Shown here piece after piece: positions 44,314-54,442 of a stretch of DNA of 64,000 bases. The notes under the pieces were generated by a model. That model searched no databases. It saw only the letters and a list, made by a program, of their open reading frames with translations, and was not told the DNA's origin. The DNA is from CAINDZ01 sp041908585 (GTDB lineage: Bacteria > Krumholzibacteriota > Krumholzibacteriia > LZORAL124-64-63), in assembly GCA_041908585.1 (NCBI GenBank), contig JAYRFB010000201.1, positions 1-64,000 of the forward strand, in the 5' to 3' direction. Numbering within the stretch: the first letter of the stretch is position 1; each line of letters begins with the position of its first letter. Made by a program: the position numbers and the translations under genes.

Positions 44314-44471
44314 GGATTGGGACCTCCGGTTGATCGATCCGGCCGCGCAGGCTCTGGCCCACATGCCGGCCCACGGGATTGAACGCGAACGAATCTAAGG
44401 CCAATCGCCGGCCAGGACAACGTGGCCGCGGTCGACGCGCTCCCTGGCTGCCCGGGGCGCGAGGCTCGCGC

Positions 44472-45863
44472 TTAGCGCCCGGCCCGCGCCCCCCGCCGCC
44501 AGAAAAGGTGATAGACCGGCACGCCCAGCGCCGCGATCACGACGCCGGCGGCCGCGCGCCAACCCTGGTCGTGCAGGTCGCTGCCGATGAGCGCCACGGT
44601 CACCAGGATGAACAGCACCGGCGTGACCGGGAACAGCCAGGTGCGGTAGTCCGACAGGCGCCGGCCGTCGCGCTTCTCCCGCGCGCGCTGGCGGAACAGC
44701 GCCGCCGTGGTCAGCGCGTAGAACAGCCACGACGTGGTGACGAACCAGCCCGAGACGTCCTCGAACCCGTTCGACGCCCACAGCCAGGCGCACGACAGGC
44801 CGGCCTGCACCCACAGCGCCAGGGCGGGCGTCGCGCGCTTCGCATCGAGGGCCGCCAGCGGCTTCCACAGCAGGCCGTCGGATGCCATCGCCTGGGTCAC
44901 GCGCGGCCCGGTCAGGATGGAGCCGTTGGTCGTGCCGAACGTGGAGACCGCCACGAGCACGGCCAGTGCCTGCCGGCCCCAGTCCCCCAGGATGCGCCCG
45001 ATCGTCTCGGAGCCCACCGGGGCGATGGCCGCCACTTCGGCCGGCGTCAGCACCGCGTAGTAGGCCAGGTTGGTCAGCACGTAGACCGCGATGACCAGCA
45101 CGGTGCCGCCCAGGATGGCAACCGGCAGGGCGCGTCCGGGGTTCTTGACCTCGCCGGCCACATAGGTGACGTCGGTCCAGCCGTCGTAGGCGAACAGGAT
45201 CGGGATCATCGCCAGCACCAGCGCGAGGTACAGCGGCGGGGGCGCGGCCGCCGCGGCCTCGGCGGTCGCCGCGCCGGCGGCGGCGCCGCCGGCATCCGGG
45301 CCGGCGTGCGGCAGCGCGAACGCGCAGAAGCAGAGCGCGGCGATGCCGGCCACCTTCAGCGTGGTGAACAGCGTCTGCGTCCGCACGCCCTCGCGCACAC
45401 CCAGCCAGTTGACGAACGTCAGCAGCAGGATCGCGGCGATCCCGGCCGGCAGCCGCGCCGCCTCGGGCAGCCCGATCGCCTGGCAGAAGTACAGCGCGAA
45501 CACGCTGACGACCGAGGCGATCAAGGTCGGCTTGATCACCCACAGGTTGGCCCAGCCGAAGGCGAAGCCCAGCGCGTCGCCGAAGCCGTCGCGGATGAAG
45601 ACGTAGAGCCCGCCGGTGCGCGGGCGCGCGACCGCCAGCTCGGCCAGGGCCAGTGAGCCGCACAGCGACAGCGCGCCGCCCAGGATCCAGGCGCCGATCA
45701 CCAGCGGCAGCGAGTCGAGGTACTGGCCGACGGTGTGCGGGCTGCGGAAGATGCCCGAGCCGATGATGTTGCCGACGGTCACGCAGGTGGCGGCGTAGAG
45801 GCCGATCCGGCGCAGCGGCAGGACGTTCGCGTCGGCGGGCGGCGCGGGGTTCGTGGGGGCCAT
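44472..45863 (-). CDS. APC-family amino acid permease
   Basis: The 463-residue protein has about 12 membrane segments. The first carries the GNIIGSGIFRSP motif of APC transporters, with later SGWFVTTSWLFYALT and PALALWVQ segments. An Ala-rich loop (about 208-228) separates helices 5 and 6. The start is the ATG with AAGGAG eight bases upstream. The closest general type is the L-type/cationic amino acid permease group; the substrate is not clear. Confidence 0.9.
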   Translation of the reverse strand: MAPTNPAPPADANVLPLRRIGLYAATCVTVGNIIGSGIFRSPHTVGQYLDSLPLVIGAWILGGALSLCGSLALAELAVARPRTGGLYVFIRDGFGDALGFAFGWANLWVIKPTLIASVVSVFALYFCQAIGLPEAARLPAGIAAILLLTFVNWLGVREGVRTQTLFTTLKVAGIAALCFCAFALPHAGPDAGGAAAGAATAEAAAAAPPPLYLALVLAMIPILFAYDGWTDVTYVAGEVKNPGRALPVAILGGTVLVIAVYVLTNLAYYAVLTPAEVAAIAPVGSETIGRILGDWGRQALAVLVAVSTFGTTNGSILTGPRVTQAMASDGLLWKPLAALDAKRATPALALWVQAGLSCAWLWASNGFEDVSGWFVTTSWLFYALTTAALFRQRAREKRDGRRLSDYRTWLFPVTPVLFILVTVALIGSDLHDQGWRAAAGVVIAALGVPVYHLFWRRGARAGR

Positions 45864-45981
45864 CGGGCGGTCTCCTTGCCGGCGCCGGGACTTCGAACGA
45901 TCGACCGAGTTCAAGCGCGCGGGCGACCCTGGCGGGCCGCCCGTGGGGACTGCGCGAGCATATCCGCGCCGCGAGCGGAGA

Positions 45982-47298
45982 TCAACCGCGCGTTACCGGC
46001 GCATCGACACCGGCCTCCCCCTCGGAGCGGGCGATGATCGCCGCACCACACGAATCGCTGAACACGTTGACCGCCGTCCGGTACATGTCGAGCGGCCGGT
46101 CGATGGCCAGCATCGCCCCCACGATCGCCTCGACCTGGGGGCCGCGCAGGTTGACCGACTCAAGCACCAGGAAGATGACCACCAGCCCCGCCGACGGCAC
46201 GGCCGCGGCCCCGATCGAGGCCAGCAGGGCGGTGAAGACGACGACCGTCTGCTGCGCGAAGCCCAGGTCCGCGCCCAGGACCTGCGCGATGAAGAGGACG
46301 CCCGCGCACTCGTAAAGCGCTGTGCCGTCCATGTTGACCGTCGCCCCCATCGGCAGAACGAAGGAAGAGGTGCGGTTCGAGACGCCGACCTTCCCTTCCA
46401 CCGCACCGATCGTGACCGGGAGCGTGGCGAGCGAAGAGCTGGTCGAGAAGGCCATGGCCAGCGGCTCGGTCATGTTCCGGAAGTGGATCCAAGGCCTGAT
46501 GCGCCCCAGGAGCAGCAGCAGGAGCGGCAGCGTGATGAACAGGTGTACCGTCAGGCCCAGGGCGATCGTCAGCATGTAAAGGCCGAGCGGGCGGAAGATC
46601 TCCAGCCCCGACTCCCCCACCGCGCGCGCTATCAGTCCGAAGACCCCGACGGGGGCGAAGCGGATCACGCCGCCGGTCAGCTTCATCATCGTGGCGAACG
46701 CGGCGTCGATGAAATCCCGCATGAGGCCGCGGCTGGTCGAGGGCAGCTGGGCGATCGTCATCCCGACCAGGATGCAGAAGAAGATCAAGGCGAGCATGTT
46801 CGGCTCGGCCGCCGCGGCGACGATGTTCTCGGGAACGATGTCCAGCAGCAGGTCGATCGGCGACCCCGGGCTCTCGAGCTCCGGGAGCGCACCGGTTGCA
46901 GCTCCGCCCAGCTGCGCCCCCACGCCCGGCCGGAGCAGGTTGACCAGGATCAGACCCGCCATCGCCGCCAGGGCGCTGGTCAGGAGGTAGTAGCCCAGCG
47001 TCTTGCCGAACATCCGCCCGAGGGCCCGGCTGCCGCCGAGCGCGGCGACGCCCGAGATGATCGAGGTGAGCACGAGCGGCACGATCATCATCTTCAGGAG
47101 CTTGACGAAGAGCGTGCCCAGCCAGCCGACCTTGGCGACGAGGGCCGGGCCGCCGAGCTGTCCGGCAACGATGCCCAGGGCCATCGCCGCGAGGATCTGC
47201 CAGTGGAGTTGTTGGAACCAGCGGGCGGTCCCGCCCGGCAACGGACCTCTGGGCCCGCGTGCCGGCTCGGGAGGGATGATGCCTGCAGGCGGATGCAT
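45982..47298 (-). CDS. Dicarboxylate/amino acid:cation symporter (DAACS family)
   Basis: The 438-residue protein has the GltPh-like layout of about eight membrane helices and two re-entrant loops. The conserved serine-rich loop SSSLATLPVTI, the unwound NMDGTALYE motif and the C-terminal RTAVNVFSDSCGAAIIA motif are all present. It imports glutamate, aspartate or C4-dicarboxylates with cations. The start chosen is the ATG at 47298; no strong SD is visible, so it could be leaderless or start at another codon. Upstream is a short gap to an esterase gene in the same direction. Confidence 0.92.
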   Translation of the reverse strand: MHPPAGIIPPEPARGPRGPLPGGTARWFQQLHWQILAAMALGIVAGQLGGPALVAKVGWLGTLFVKLLKMMIVPLVLTSIISGVAALGGSRALGRMFGKTLGYYLLTSALAAMAGLILVNLLRPGVGAQLGGAATGALPELESPGSPIDLLLDIVPENIVAAAAEPNMLALIFFCILVGMTIAQLPSTSRGLMRDFIDAAFATMMKLTGGVIRFAPVGVFGLIARAVGESGLEIFRPLGLYMLTIALGLTVHLFITLPLLLLLLGRIRPWIHFRNMTEPLAMAFSTSSSLATLPVTIGAVEGKVGVSNRTSSFVLPMGATVNMDGTALYECAGVLFIAQVLGADLGFAQQTVVVFTALLASIGAAAVPSAGLVVIFLVLESVNLRGPQVEAIVGAMLAIDRPLDMYRTAVNVFSDSCGAAIIARSEGEAGVDAPVTRG

Positions 47299-47375
47299 CG
47301 TAGTGCTGACACTAAAGGCGCAGCATACGATCCGCAAGCCGGGCTGCGTGCACCGGCACAACGATTGGCGCACGT

Positions 47376-48206
47376 TTAGCTCGGCGCGAACACCGCCCTG
47401 AACGCTGCCGCCGATTCAGCGCGATAGATCGTGTCGTGCCGCAGGTCGGGCCGCGGCACGTAGATCCAGGCCAGGTCGGCCGGCGCCGCCTGCGCCAGGA
47501 CGGCCGCGAACGCCTCGACGTGCGGACTCACATCGGTCTCGTTCGCCGCGGCCAGGTACAGCGTCAGCCCCAGCGAAGCGGTTCGGCGCACGGAATCGCC
47601 GGCCCCGCGCACCAGCGCGTGGTCGTTCCACCACAGGCTCGGGCTCAACGCGATGTAGGTATCGAACAGCGCGGGCTCGAGGCAGAACGTTTCCATGATG
47701 AAGAGCCCGGCCGCGGACTCGCCGACGATGCCGGTGCGGCCGTTGCAACGATAGCGGGCCTCGATCTCCGGCATCAGCTCGTCGCGGATGAAGGCGCGGA
47801 ACGCGGCCGAGCCGCCGACCACCGGCGCGATCTTCCGGTCCGACTCCACCTCGGTGGGGCCGGTCATGTCGCGCCGCCGCTGAGTGTTCTCGATGCCGAC
47901 CACGATCAGAGGCACGACATCCCCGGCCTCCGTGAGCGCCGTCAGCGTATTGACGATGTGCGGGAAGTCCTCGCCGATGCCTCCGTCCGGCATGTAGAGG
48001 ACGGCGAACGCCGAATCGGGGTGTGCCGCGTAGGCGGCCGGCACGTGGACGTTCACGACGCGGTCCTCCGCCAGAGCCCGCGACGCGATCCGGAACGTCT
48101 CGTGCGGAGGCACGGGATCCGGGACCGCAACCTGCCGACGACAGGCCGGAGCGACGGCCACGGCGATGGCCAGGAGCACAACCGGGAGCAGGGGCTTGGC
48201 CTTCAA
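47376..48206 (-). CDS. Lipoprotein esterase (IroE/Fes-like alpha/beta hydrolase)
   Basis: The 276-residue protein has a lipoprotein signal ending AVAPAC. The hydrolase core has MPDGGIGEDFPH, VGIENTQRRRDMT and a nucleophile motif GESAAG followed by ETFCLEPALFD, with HDTIY near the end as the likely His. This is the putative esterase family that includes enterobactin/salmochelin esterases and S-formylglutathione hydrolases. The start is TTG at 48206; an upstream ATG at 48254 is also possible. Substrate unknown; siderophore ester cleavage is one option. Confidence 0.82.
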   Translation of the reverse strand: MKAKPLLPVVLLAIAVAVAPACRRQVAVPDPVPPHETFRIASRALAEDRVVNVHVPAAYAAHPDSAFAVLYMPDGGIGEDFPHIVNTLTALTEAGDVVPLIVVGIENTQRRRDMTGPTEVESDRKIAPVVGGSAAFRAFIRDELMPEIEARYRCNGRTGIVGESAAGLFIMETFCLEPALFDTYIALSPSLWWNDHALVRGAGDSVRRTASLGLTLYLAAANETDVSPHVEAFAAVLAQAAPADLAWIYVPRPDLRHDTIYRAESAAAFRAVFAPS

Positions 48207-48370
48207 GGTACTCCATCCTGGATCGAGGGGGCGACGGCTCCCGCGGCGCGACACGTCAGGCCGGCGCCACGAGCCGCATCAGGTAGCGCAGGATGCCCTC
48301 GTCGGCTCCGATGAGCAAGCCCGATTCCGGCACGTCACGACCGCTGCGACCGACCGACTCCGCCTTCCGG

Positions 48371-48399
48371 TTGTGCAAAGGCCCGCCTTCTGCTAAATA
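48371..48399 (+). promoter_or_regulatory. Candidate guaA promoter
   Basis: TTGTGC at 48371-48376 and TAAATA at 48394-48399 are 17 bases apart, about 75 bases before the guaA start and the only AT-rich spot in this intergenic stretch. Confidence 0.45.
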
Positions 48400-48474
48400 T
48401 GGCCCTTACCGGCCGGCGCCCCCGCGGCGGCCCGGCCTGCCCCCTGCCCGCCTTTCCGACCACGGGACGGAACC

Positions 48475-50322
48475 ATGAAGCACGACGTGATCGCCGTCAT
48501 CGACTTCGGCGGCCAGTACGCCCATCTCATCGCCACGAAGGTCCGCCGAGCCGCAAAGGTGCTGGCCGAGATCCGCCAGCCGGAGGACCCGGTCGAGGCG
48601 TTCGCCGGCTGCAAGGGCGTCATCCTCAGCGGCAGCCCGTCGCTGGCCTCGTTCGGCGAGGACTCGGACTGGAACAAGGCGATCCTGGACCTGGACGTGC
48701 CCATCCTCGGGTTCTGCTTCGGGCACCAGGAGATCGCCAAGCACTACGGCGGCACGGTCATCCACGGGAAGCAGGAGTGGGGCCGCGCCGAGCTGCACCT
48801 GACCGGCGGGCACGCGCTGTTCAAGGGGCTGGGCCCGGTCGAGACGGTGTGGATGAGCCACTTCGACTCAGTCACGGCGGTGGGGGACGGCTTCCGCGAG
48901 CTGGGCTGGTCGAAGCTGGGCGCCAATGCGGAGCCGCACCGCTTCGCGGCCATCGCCGACGACGCGCGCCGGCGCTACGGCTTCCAGTACCATCCCGAGG
49001 TCGACGACACGGTGCACGGCGACGAGATGATCGCCAACTTCGTGCTGGAGATCTGCGGCTGCCGCCCGACCTGGACAATGGAGCGCTACGTCGAGGAGCA
49101 GGTCGAGCGGATCCGCGCACAGGTGGGTGACCGCTCGGTGTTCCTGCTGGCGTCCGGCGGCGTGGACTCGACGGTGGCGGCGCGGCTGTTCGTCGAGGCG
49201 CTCGGTCCGGAGCGTCTGGAGCTGCTGCACGTGGACAACGGGCTGATGCGCAAGGATGAATCGCGCCAGGTCGTGGAGATGTTCCGCGCGATGGGACTCG
49301 GCGACCACCTGCACTTCATCGACGCAACCGATACGTTCCTGGCGGCCCTCGACGGCAGGATCGAGCCCGAGGCGAAGCGGCGGGCGATCGGCGACACGTT
49401 CATCACCGTGTTCGAGGCCGAGGCGCGCAGGCTGGGCATCACCGGCCACCTGCTGGGCCAGGGCACCATCTATCCCGACACGATCGAGACCGGCGGCACC
49501 AAGCGGGCCGACACGATCAAGACGCATCACAACCGCGTGCCGGTGATCGAGGAGATGATCAGGGCGGGCAAGGTGGTCGAGCCGCTGGCCGACCTCTACA
49601 AGGTCGAGGTGCGGGAGCTTGGGGAAAAGCTGGGCATCCCCCACGACATGATCTGGCGGCACCCGTTCCCGGGGCCCGGGCTGGGCGTGCGGCTGCTGTG
49701 CAGCGACGGCGCGGCGGCCGATGCTGCTGCGCTGGCGACGATCGCGCCCGCCGTGGCCGACAAGGCCGCGCGCTACGGGTTCGAGGCGATGCCTCTGCCC
49801 ATCCGCTCGGTGGGCGTGAAGGCCGACCTGCGCACCTACGAGCATCCGGTGCTGCTGCACGCGCCGGGCGCCGCGGCCGGCGGCGAGTTCGACTGGGACG
49901 CGCTGGCCGAGGCCTCGGGCACCATCTTCAAGACCGTGGGCGGCCTGAACCGGGCGCTGCTGCTGCTGGGCGACGCCCTGCCGCGCGAGTGCCGCCCCCT
50001 GGCCGCGCAGATGACGCGCGAGCGGCTGGACCTGCTGCGCGACTGCGACGCGGTGATGATGGACGCGCTCAGGCGCCACGGCCTCTACGACCAGGTCTGG
50101 CAGTGCCCCACGGTGCTGGTGCCGCTGGAGGTGGACGGGCGCGGGCGCGAGCTGTGCATCCTGCGCCCGATCCTCAGCGAGCGCGCCATGACGGCGACCG
50201 CGGCGCGCCTGCCCCGCAGGTTGCTGGAAGAGGTGCGCGCGCAGATCATGTCGCGCAACGAAATCAGCGCCGTGGCGTACGACCTGACCAGCAAGCCGCC
50301 GGGCACCATCGAATGGGAATGA
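48475..50322 (+). CDS. guaA: GMP synthase (glutamine-hydrolysing), long type
   Basis: The 615-residue enzyme converts XMP, ATP and glutamine to GMP. The class I amidotransferase domain has Cys81 in GFCFGHQE and the YHPEVDDTVHG motif. The ATP pyrophosphatase domain has LASGGVDSTVA. The C-terminal domain ends with RNEISAVAYDLTSKPPGTIEWE, as in normal GuaA. Bacterial GuaA is about 525 residues; here about 90 extra residues lie after GPGLGVRLLCS (about 405-530), the place where eukaryotic-type enzymes carry their dimer-domain insertion. Confidence 0.95.
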   Translation: MKHDVIAVIDFGGQYAHLIATKVRRAAKVLAEIRQPEDPVEAFAGCKGVILSGSPSLASFGEDSDWNKAILDLDVPILGFCFGHQEIAKHYGGTVIHGKQEWGRAELHLTGGHALFKGLGPVETVWMSHFDSVTAVGDGFRELGWSKLGANAEPHRFAAIADDARRRYGFQYHPEVDDTVHGDEMIANFVLEICGCRPTWTMERYVEEQVERIRAQVGDRSVFLLASGGVDSTVAARLFVEALGPERLELLHVDNGLMRKDESRQVVEMFRAMGLGDHLHFIDATDTFLAALDGRIEPEAKRRAIGDTFITVFEAEARRLGITGHLLGQGTIYPDTIETGGTKRADTIKTHHNRVPVIEEMIRAGKVVEPLADLYKVEVRELGEKLGIPHDMIWRHPFPGPGLGVRLLCSDGAAADAAALATIAPAVADKAARYGFEAMPLPIRSVGVKADLRTYEHPVLLHAPGAAAGGEFDWDALAEASGTIFKTVGGLNRALLLLGDALPRECRPLAAQMTRERLDLLRDCDAVMMDALRRHGLYDQVWQCPTVLVPLEVDGRGRELCILRPILSERAMTATAARLPRRLLEEVRAQIMSRNEISAVAYDLTSKPPGTIEWE

Positions 50323-50353
50323 CACCAGCGGCCGGGCGCCGCGGAGGAACCCC

Positions 50354-52375
50354 TTGAAGCTGAGCGCGATGATCACGGGCGCGGCCTTGCTGGCCGCGCT
50401 CCCCGTACCGGCCGCAACAGACGTGCCCGTCCCCGCCCCCGATCGCCCGGTCTACACCGTCGAGGAACTGGTCGTCGTCGGCGTGCGCCCCGAGGCCACG
50501 CCCGCGGGTGTCGGCGCCGTGGCGGTGACGCCCGATTCGCTGGCGCTGTCGGCGGCCCCCACGCTGGAAGAGGTGCTGCGCGAGCTGCCGCACCTGCACG
50601 TGCGCACGAACTCCCGCGGCGAGGCGGAGATCTCCACGCGCGGCTCGGACTCACGGCAGGTGGCGGTGCTGGTCGACGGCGTGCCGCTGACGCTGGCCTG
50701 GGACGCGCGCGCCGATGCCTCGGTGATCCCTTCGTCGGCGCCGCAGGAGATGACCTTCACGCGCGGCCTGTCGTCGATGCTGCACGGGCCGAACGTGCTG
50801 GGCGGCGTGGTCGAGGTGAAGATCGGCAGCAGCGGCGGCGCGGCGACGGTCCGGGCGCGCGACGCCAAGCTGGGCCTGGACTCGAGCGGTGGCGCCGCCT
50901 TCACGGCGCGTGTGGCCGAGACCCTGGAAGTGGGCGGCGGCAGTGCCGTGGTACGGGCCGGCCTCGGCTGGCGCGACACGCCCGGCCAGGCCCTCGCCCG
51001 GGGCCTGGAGGAGCGGGCCGGCGCGCCCGACGGGCTGCGCCTGAACACGGACAGCCACGCCGTGGACGCATTCCTCTCCGCGCGGCGCGAGGGTGCCGGC
51101 GGCGACTGGGTCTCGTTCTCCGGCTTCGGCTCGCAGGGGCACCGCGGCATCGCCGCCGAACTGGGCGTGCCCGACGAGGATGCGCGCTTCTGGCGGTACC
51201 CTCGGGTGGAACGCGGCGTCGCCGTGGTGTCCGCCGGCACGGGCGAGCGTGCCTCGCCCCTGGGTGGCTACGGCGACCTCGAAGCCAGCTTCGGGCTGGA
51301 CGCCGGCCGCACCGACATCGACGCCTTTGCCGACGCGGCGTACGACAGCGTCATCGCCTTCGAGGACGGGCGCGACCGCACGCTGACCATGCGCCTGTTG
51401 GGCGACCAGACGCTGGGCCGGCGCGCCGACCTGCGCGGTGCCTTCACGCTGGTGTCGATCCGCCACGACGAGTCGCTGCCGGGCGGCGACTCGCGCTACC
51501 GCCAGCGCCTGTGGAGCCTGGGCGGGGAGACCATCGTGCGCGTGCTGGACCCGGGCGCCACGCCGCGCTTCCTGAAGCTGTCGGCCGGCGCGGCCTGGGA
51601 CGGGGCCGAGACGCCCGAGGCCGGCGGCAAGGAGCCGCTGGGCCGCCTGGACTCCTGGGGCGGCCGTCTGGGCCTGTCAGGCGGCCTGAACGACGGCACC
51701 ACGCTGCTGCACGCGGGCGTCAGCCGCCGCAGCCGCTTCCCTTCGCTGCGCGAGCTCTACTCCGGCGCGCTAAACCGCTTCGCCCCCAACCCCGACCTGG
51801 CGCCCGAGCGCCTGGTGGCCTGGGAGGCAGGCATCACCGCACGGGTCGGTCGCGGCGAGGTGCAGGCGGTACTCTTCCACAACCACCTCCGCGATGCCGT
51901 GGTCCGGGTGCGCCTGCCGGCGCCCGACGGCCGCTTTCAGCGGATCAACCGCGACCGCCTCGACGCGACCGGGCTGGAGTTGATGGCGACCCAGGACTGG
52001 GGCCGGCTCTCGGCGAGCACCCACCTGACGCTGCAGTCGGTCGAGCTGGCGGATCAGGCCGAGGGCACCGAACGCCAGCCGGAGAACCTGCCCGAGGCCG
52101 CCGGCGGGCTCGGCCTGCGCGGCCGACTTCCCGGCGGGTGGACGACCCGCCTGGATGCCACCTGGACCGGTGAACAGTTCGCGATCGACCCGGCAACCGG
52201 CCTGGACAGCCGTCTGGCCCCCTCGCTGCGGTGCGATCTGGGGATCTCGCGGACAATGGGCCGGCATCTGGAGGTCTCGGCGACCCTGGCGAACCTGGGT
52301 GACACGGTCTGCCTGGACCAATTGGGCCTGCCCCAGCCCGGGCGGACCATCGCGGTGCTGGTACAGATGCGCTAA
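50354..52375 (+). CDS. TonB-dependent outer-membrane receptor
   Basis: The 673-residue protein starts at TTG with GGAGGA five bases upstream. A signal peptide (cleaved near VPAAT) is followed by a TonB-box-like YTVEELVVVGVRP, a plug (about 45-150, with RGSDSRQVAVLVDGVPLT and MLHGPNVLGGVVEV) and a beta-barrel ending with LPQPGRTIAVLVQMR. Length suits small-substrate receptors such as vitamin B12, copper or iron-chelate types. It is in the outer membrane. The neighbour, a GH16 glucanase, is separately promoted, so a shared saccharide pathway is not proven. Confidence 0.9.
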   Translation: MKLSAMITGAALLAALPVPAATDVPVPAPDRPVYTVEELVVVGVRPEATPAGVGAVAVTPDSLALSAAPTLEEVLRELPHLHVRTNSRGEAEISTRGSDSRQVAVLVDGVPLTLAWDARADASVIPSSAPQEMTFTRGLSSMLHGPNVLGGVVEVKIGSSGGAATVRARDAKLGLDSSGGAAFTARVAETLEVGGGSAVVRAGLGWRDTPGQALARGLEERAGAPDGLRLNTDSHAVDAFLSARREGAGGDWVSFSGFGSQGHRGIAAELGVPDEDARFWRYPRVERGVAVVSAGTGERASPLGGYGDLEASFGLDAGRTDIDAFADAAYDSVIAFEDGRDRTLTMRLLGDQTLGRRADLRGAFTLVSIRHDESLPGGDSRYRQRLWSLGGETIVRVLDPGATPRFLKLSAGAAWDGAETPEAGGKEPLGRLDSWGGRLGLSGGLNDGTTLLHAGVSRRSRFPSLRELYSGALNRFAPNPDLAPERLVAWEAGITARVGRGEVQAVLFHNHLRDAVVRVRLPAPDGRFQRINRDRLDATGLELMATQDWGRLSASTHLTLQSVELADQAEGTERQPENLPEAAGGLGLRGRLPGGWTTRLDATWTGEQFAIDPATGLDSRLAPSLRCDLGISRTMGRHLEVSATLANLGDTVCLDQLGLPQPGRTIAVLVQMR

Positions 52376-52438
52376 CCGGTTATCAGGGATAAATTTAATC
52401 TCTATCTCGAAAAATTCTCGCCCTTTCAAAAAAAAGCT

Positions 52439-52467
52439 TTGCTCGCTATCCGTACAAAGTGGATAAT
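52439..52467 (+). promoter_or_regulatory. Promoter for the GH16 gene
   Basis: TTGCTC at 52439-52444 and GATAAT at 52462-52467 with a 17-base spacer, in an AT-rich stretch 86 bases before the GH16 start. Confidence 0.6.
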
Positions 52468-52552
52468 CGGTGCGCAGGCGCCCGTGCCTGCGCGCGCCCG
52501 CCCCGCACGCTGCCGGGCGCCCGGTCCCCGCCGCGAACAGGGAGTCATCGCC

Positions 52553-54388
52553 ATGCGCCAGCCCCTCGCCCACGCCCACGCCCGGTTCACCTCCGTTCTC
52601 ATGAGCCTGCTCGCGTCAGTGCTGCTGCTGACGATCGCGATGCCCGCGACGGCGCAGGTCGGCGAGCTGATCTGGGCCGACGAGTTCAACAACCTCGACA
52701 ACTGGCTGAAGGTGACCGGCAACGGCTACTGGGGCTGGGGCAACGGCGAGCTGGAGTACTACCGCCCCGAGAACGTCGACATCGCCGACGTGCCGGGCGA
52801 GCCGGGCAACAAGGCGCTGCGCATCACCGCGAAGCAGGAAAGCGGCGCCGGCATCGTCGACCAGTGGGGTAACCCGCTCAGCTACACGTCGGGACGCGTG
52901 GAGAGCAAGTCGTTCGTCTCGCTGAAGTACGGCATGATCGAGGCGCGCGTGCGCGTGCCGAACCTGGACCTCGGCGGGTGGCCCGCGTTCTGGCTGCTGG
53001 GCACCGCGAACTACGCCTGGCCGCGCAACGGCGAGATCGACATGCTCGAGATGGGCATGAAGAAGGTCTACCGCGACCTGCACGACACGCACAACGGCGG
53101 CAATGGGCTGAACAACTCGACGGTCAACCAGATGATGGGCGCCAACACCATCTTCTACTCGGAGGCCGCGATCAATCCGGGCAACCCGTCGGGCGCCGCG
53201 AGCCTGGCCTGGGATCCCGAGGACGTCTATTATCGCCCCTACTACAACTACGCGAACCCGCTGTCCGGACGTTTCCTCACCTACCGCCTGTACTGGGACG
53301 AGGACTCGCTGCGCCAGACGATCGTCGATAACGGCGTCGAGTACGACCTCTTCGCCGAGCCGTTCACGATCGACGAGGAGTCCGACGAGCTGCGCAACCC
53401 GTTCTTCCTGATCGCGAACCTGGCGATCGGCGGCGCCTTCACCGACTGCTGGCAGCTGGGCAACCCGGGCAGCGGCCTGCCGGTCACGATGCCCTTCCCC
53501 GCCACGATGTACGTCGACTACGTCCGCGCCTACCGCTGGAACGGGCAGGGCGAGGTTCACCTGGGCCCGCCGACGGCCCGGGGCGGCACCTTCGGCCTCT
53601 ACACGGAGACGACGCCGGTCAACAGCTCCCTGGTCCCCGAGGTCGACTCGCACATCTACGTCTGGGAGAGCACGCTGGTCGACGGCACCACTGCGCCGTA
53701 CGAGGGCAGCGACGTGCTGGCCTGGCGCACCAACAGCCGCGGCTGGTTCGGCGCCGGCATCATGTCGATCCAGCCGGTCAACCTGTTCGGCTTCGGCGAC
53801 GGGCACCTCAACTTCCGCATCCGCATCCCGGCCAACGTGACCTTCAAGATCGGCGTCATCGATTCGTGGGGGAACCAGTACTACGTGAGCTTCCCGGCGG
53901 GCCAGACGAAGTACGGCCTGGTGCGCAACGGGCAGTGGGGCCAGGCCTCGATCCCGGTCAGCGACCTGCGCGGCACCGCGATCGACCTGCGCATGCTCAG
54001 CTACGAGTTCGTGATCCTCGAGGAACAGGGTACCGCCTGCGAGTTCGCGATCGACGACATCTACTGGTCGGGCGGCATCGCCAGCGGCACGGACGACCCG
54101 GTGGTCAGGCCGGTCACCGCCCGCGTGCTGGGCAACGTGCCCAACCCGTTCAACGCCGGCACCGAGCTGCGCTTCGAGCTGCCCGGCGCGGCGCCGTACG
54201 AGATCACCGTGTTCGACATGGCGGGCCGGCGCGTCGCGGCCTTCGAGGGGATCGGCCGCGAGGGGCGCAATGCGGTGCGCTGGGACGGCCGTGACGAGGG
54301 TGGACGCAACGCGGCCGCCGGCGTCTACCACTACCGGCTGCGCGCGGGCGGGCACGAGTCCGCCGGCAAGCTGGTGCTGGTGAAGTAG
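52553..54388 (+). CDS. Secreted glycoside hydrolase family 16 (laminarinase-like) with FlgD-like tail
   Basis: The 611-residue protein has a signal peptide (about 1-34), a GH16 domain (about 38-325) with the catalytic EIDMLE (Glu161, Asp163, Glu166), a second beta-sandwich (about 330-515, resembling a carbohydrate-binding CBM) and a C-terminal FlgD-like domain (about 535-611) with NVPNPFNAGTELRFELP and AGVYHYRL. The GH16 motif without a bulge residue fits beta-glucanases acting on laminarin or mixed-linkage glucan. FlgD-like ends are widespread on secreted FCB-group proteins and may be sorting signals. It is secreted. Confidence 0.92.
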   Translation: MRQPLAHAHARFTSVLMSLLASVLLLTIAMPATAQVGELIWADEFNNLDNWLKVTGNGYWGWGNGELEYYRPENVDIADVPGEPGNKALRITAKQESGAGIVDQWGNPLSYTSGRVESKSFVSLKYGMIEARVRVPNLDLGGWPAFWLLGTANYAWPRNGEIDMLEMGMKKVYRDLHDTHNGGNGLNNSTVNQMMGANTIFYSEAAINPGNPSGAASLAWDPEDVYYRPYYNYANPLSGRFLTYRLYWDEDSLRQTIVDNGVEYDLFAEPFTIDEESDELRNPFFLIANLAIGGAFTDCWQLGNPGSGLPVTMPFPATMYVDYVRAYRWNGQGEVHLGPPTARGGTFGLYTETTPVNSSLVPEVDSHIYVWESTLVDGTTAPYEGSDVLAWRTNSRGWFGAGIMSIQPVNLFGFGDGHLNFRIRIPANVTFKIGVIDSWGNQYYVSFPAGQTKYGLVRNGQWGQASIPVSDLRGTAIDLRMLSYEFVILEEQGTACEFAIDDIYWSGGIASGTDDPVVRPVTARVLGNVPNPFNAGTELRFELPGAAPYEITVFDMAGRRVAAFEGIGREGRNAVRWDGRDEGGRNAAAGVYHYRLRAGGHESAGKLVLVK

Positions 54389-54442
54389 GCCGCGGCGATG
54401 CGCGTCGCGGCCGGGGAAGGGACTGCACCTGGAGGACCCGAG

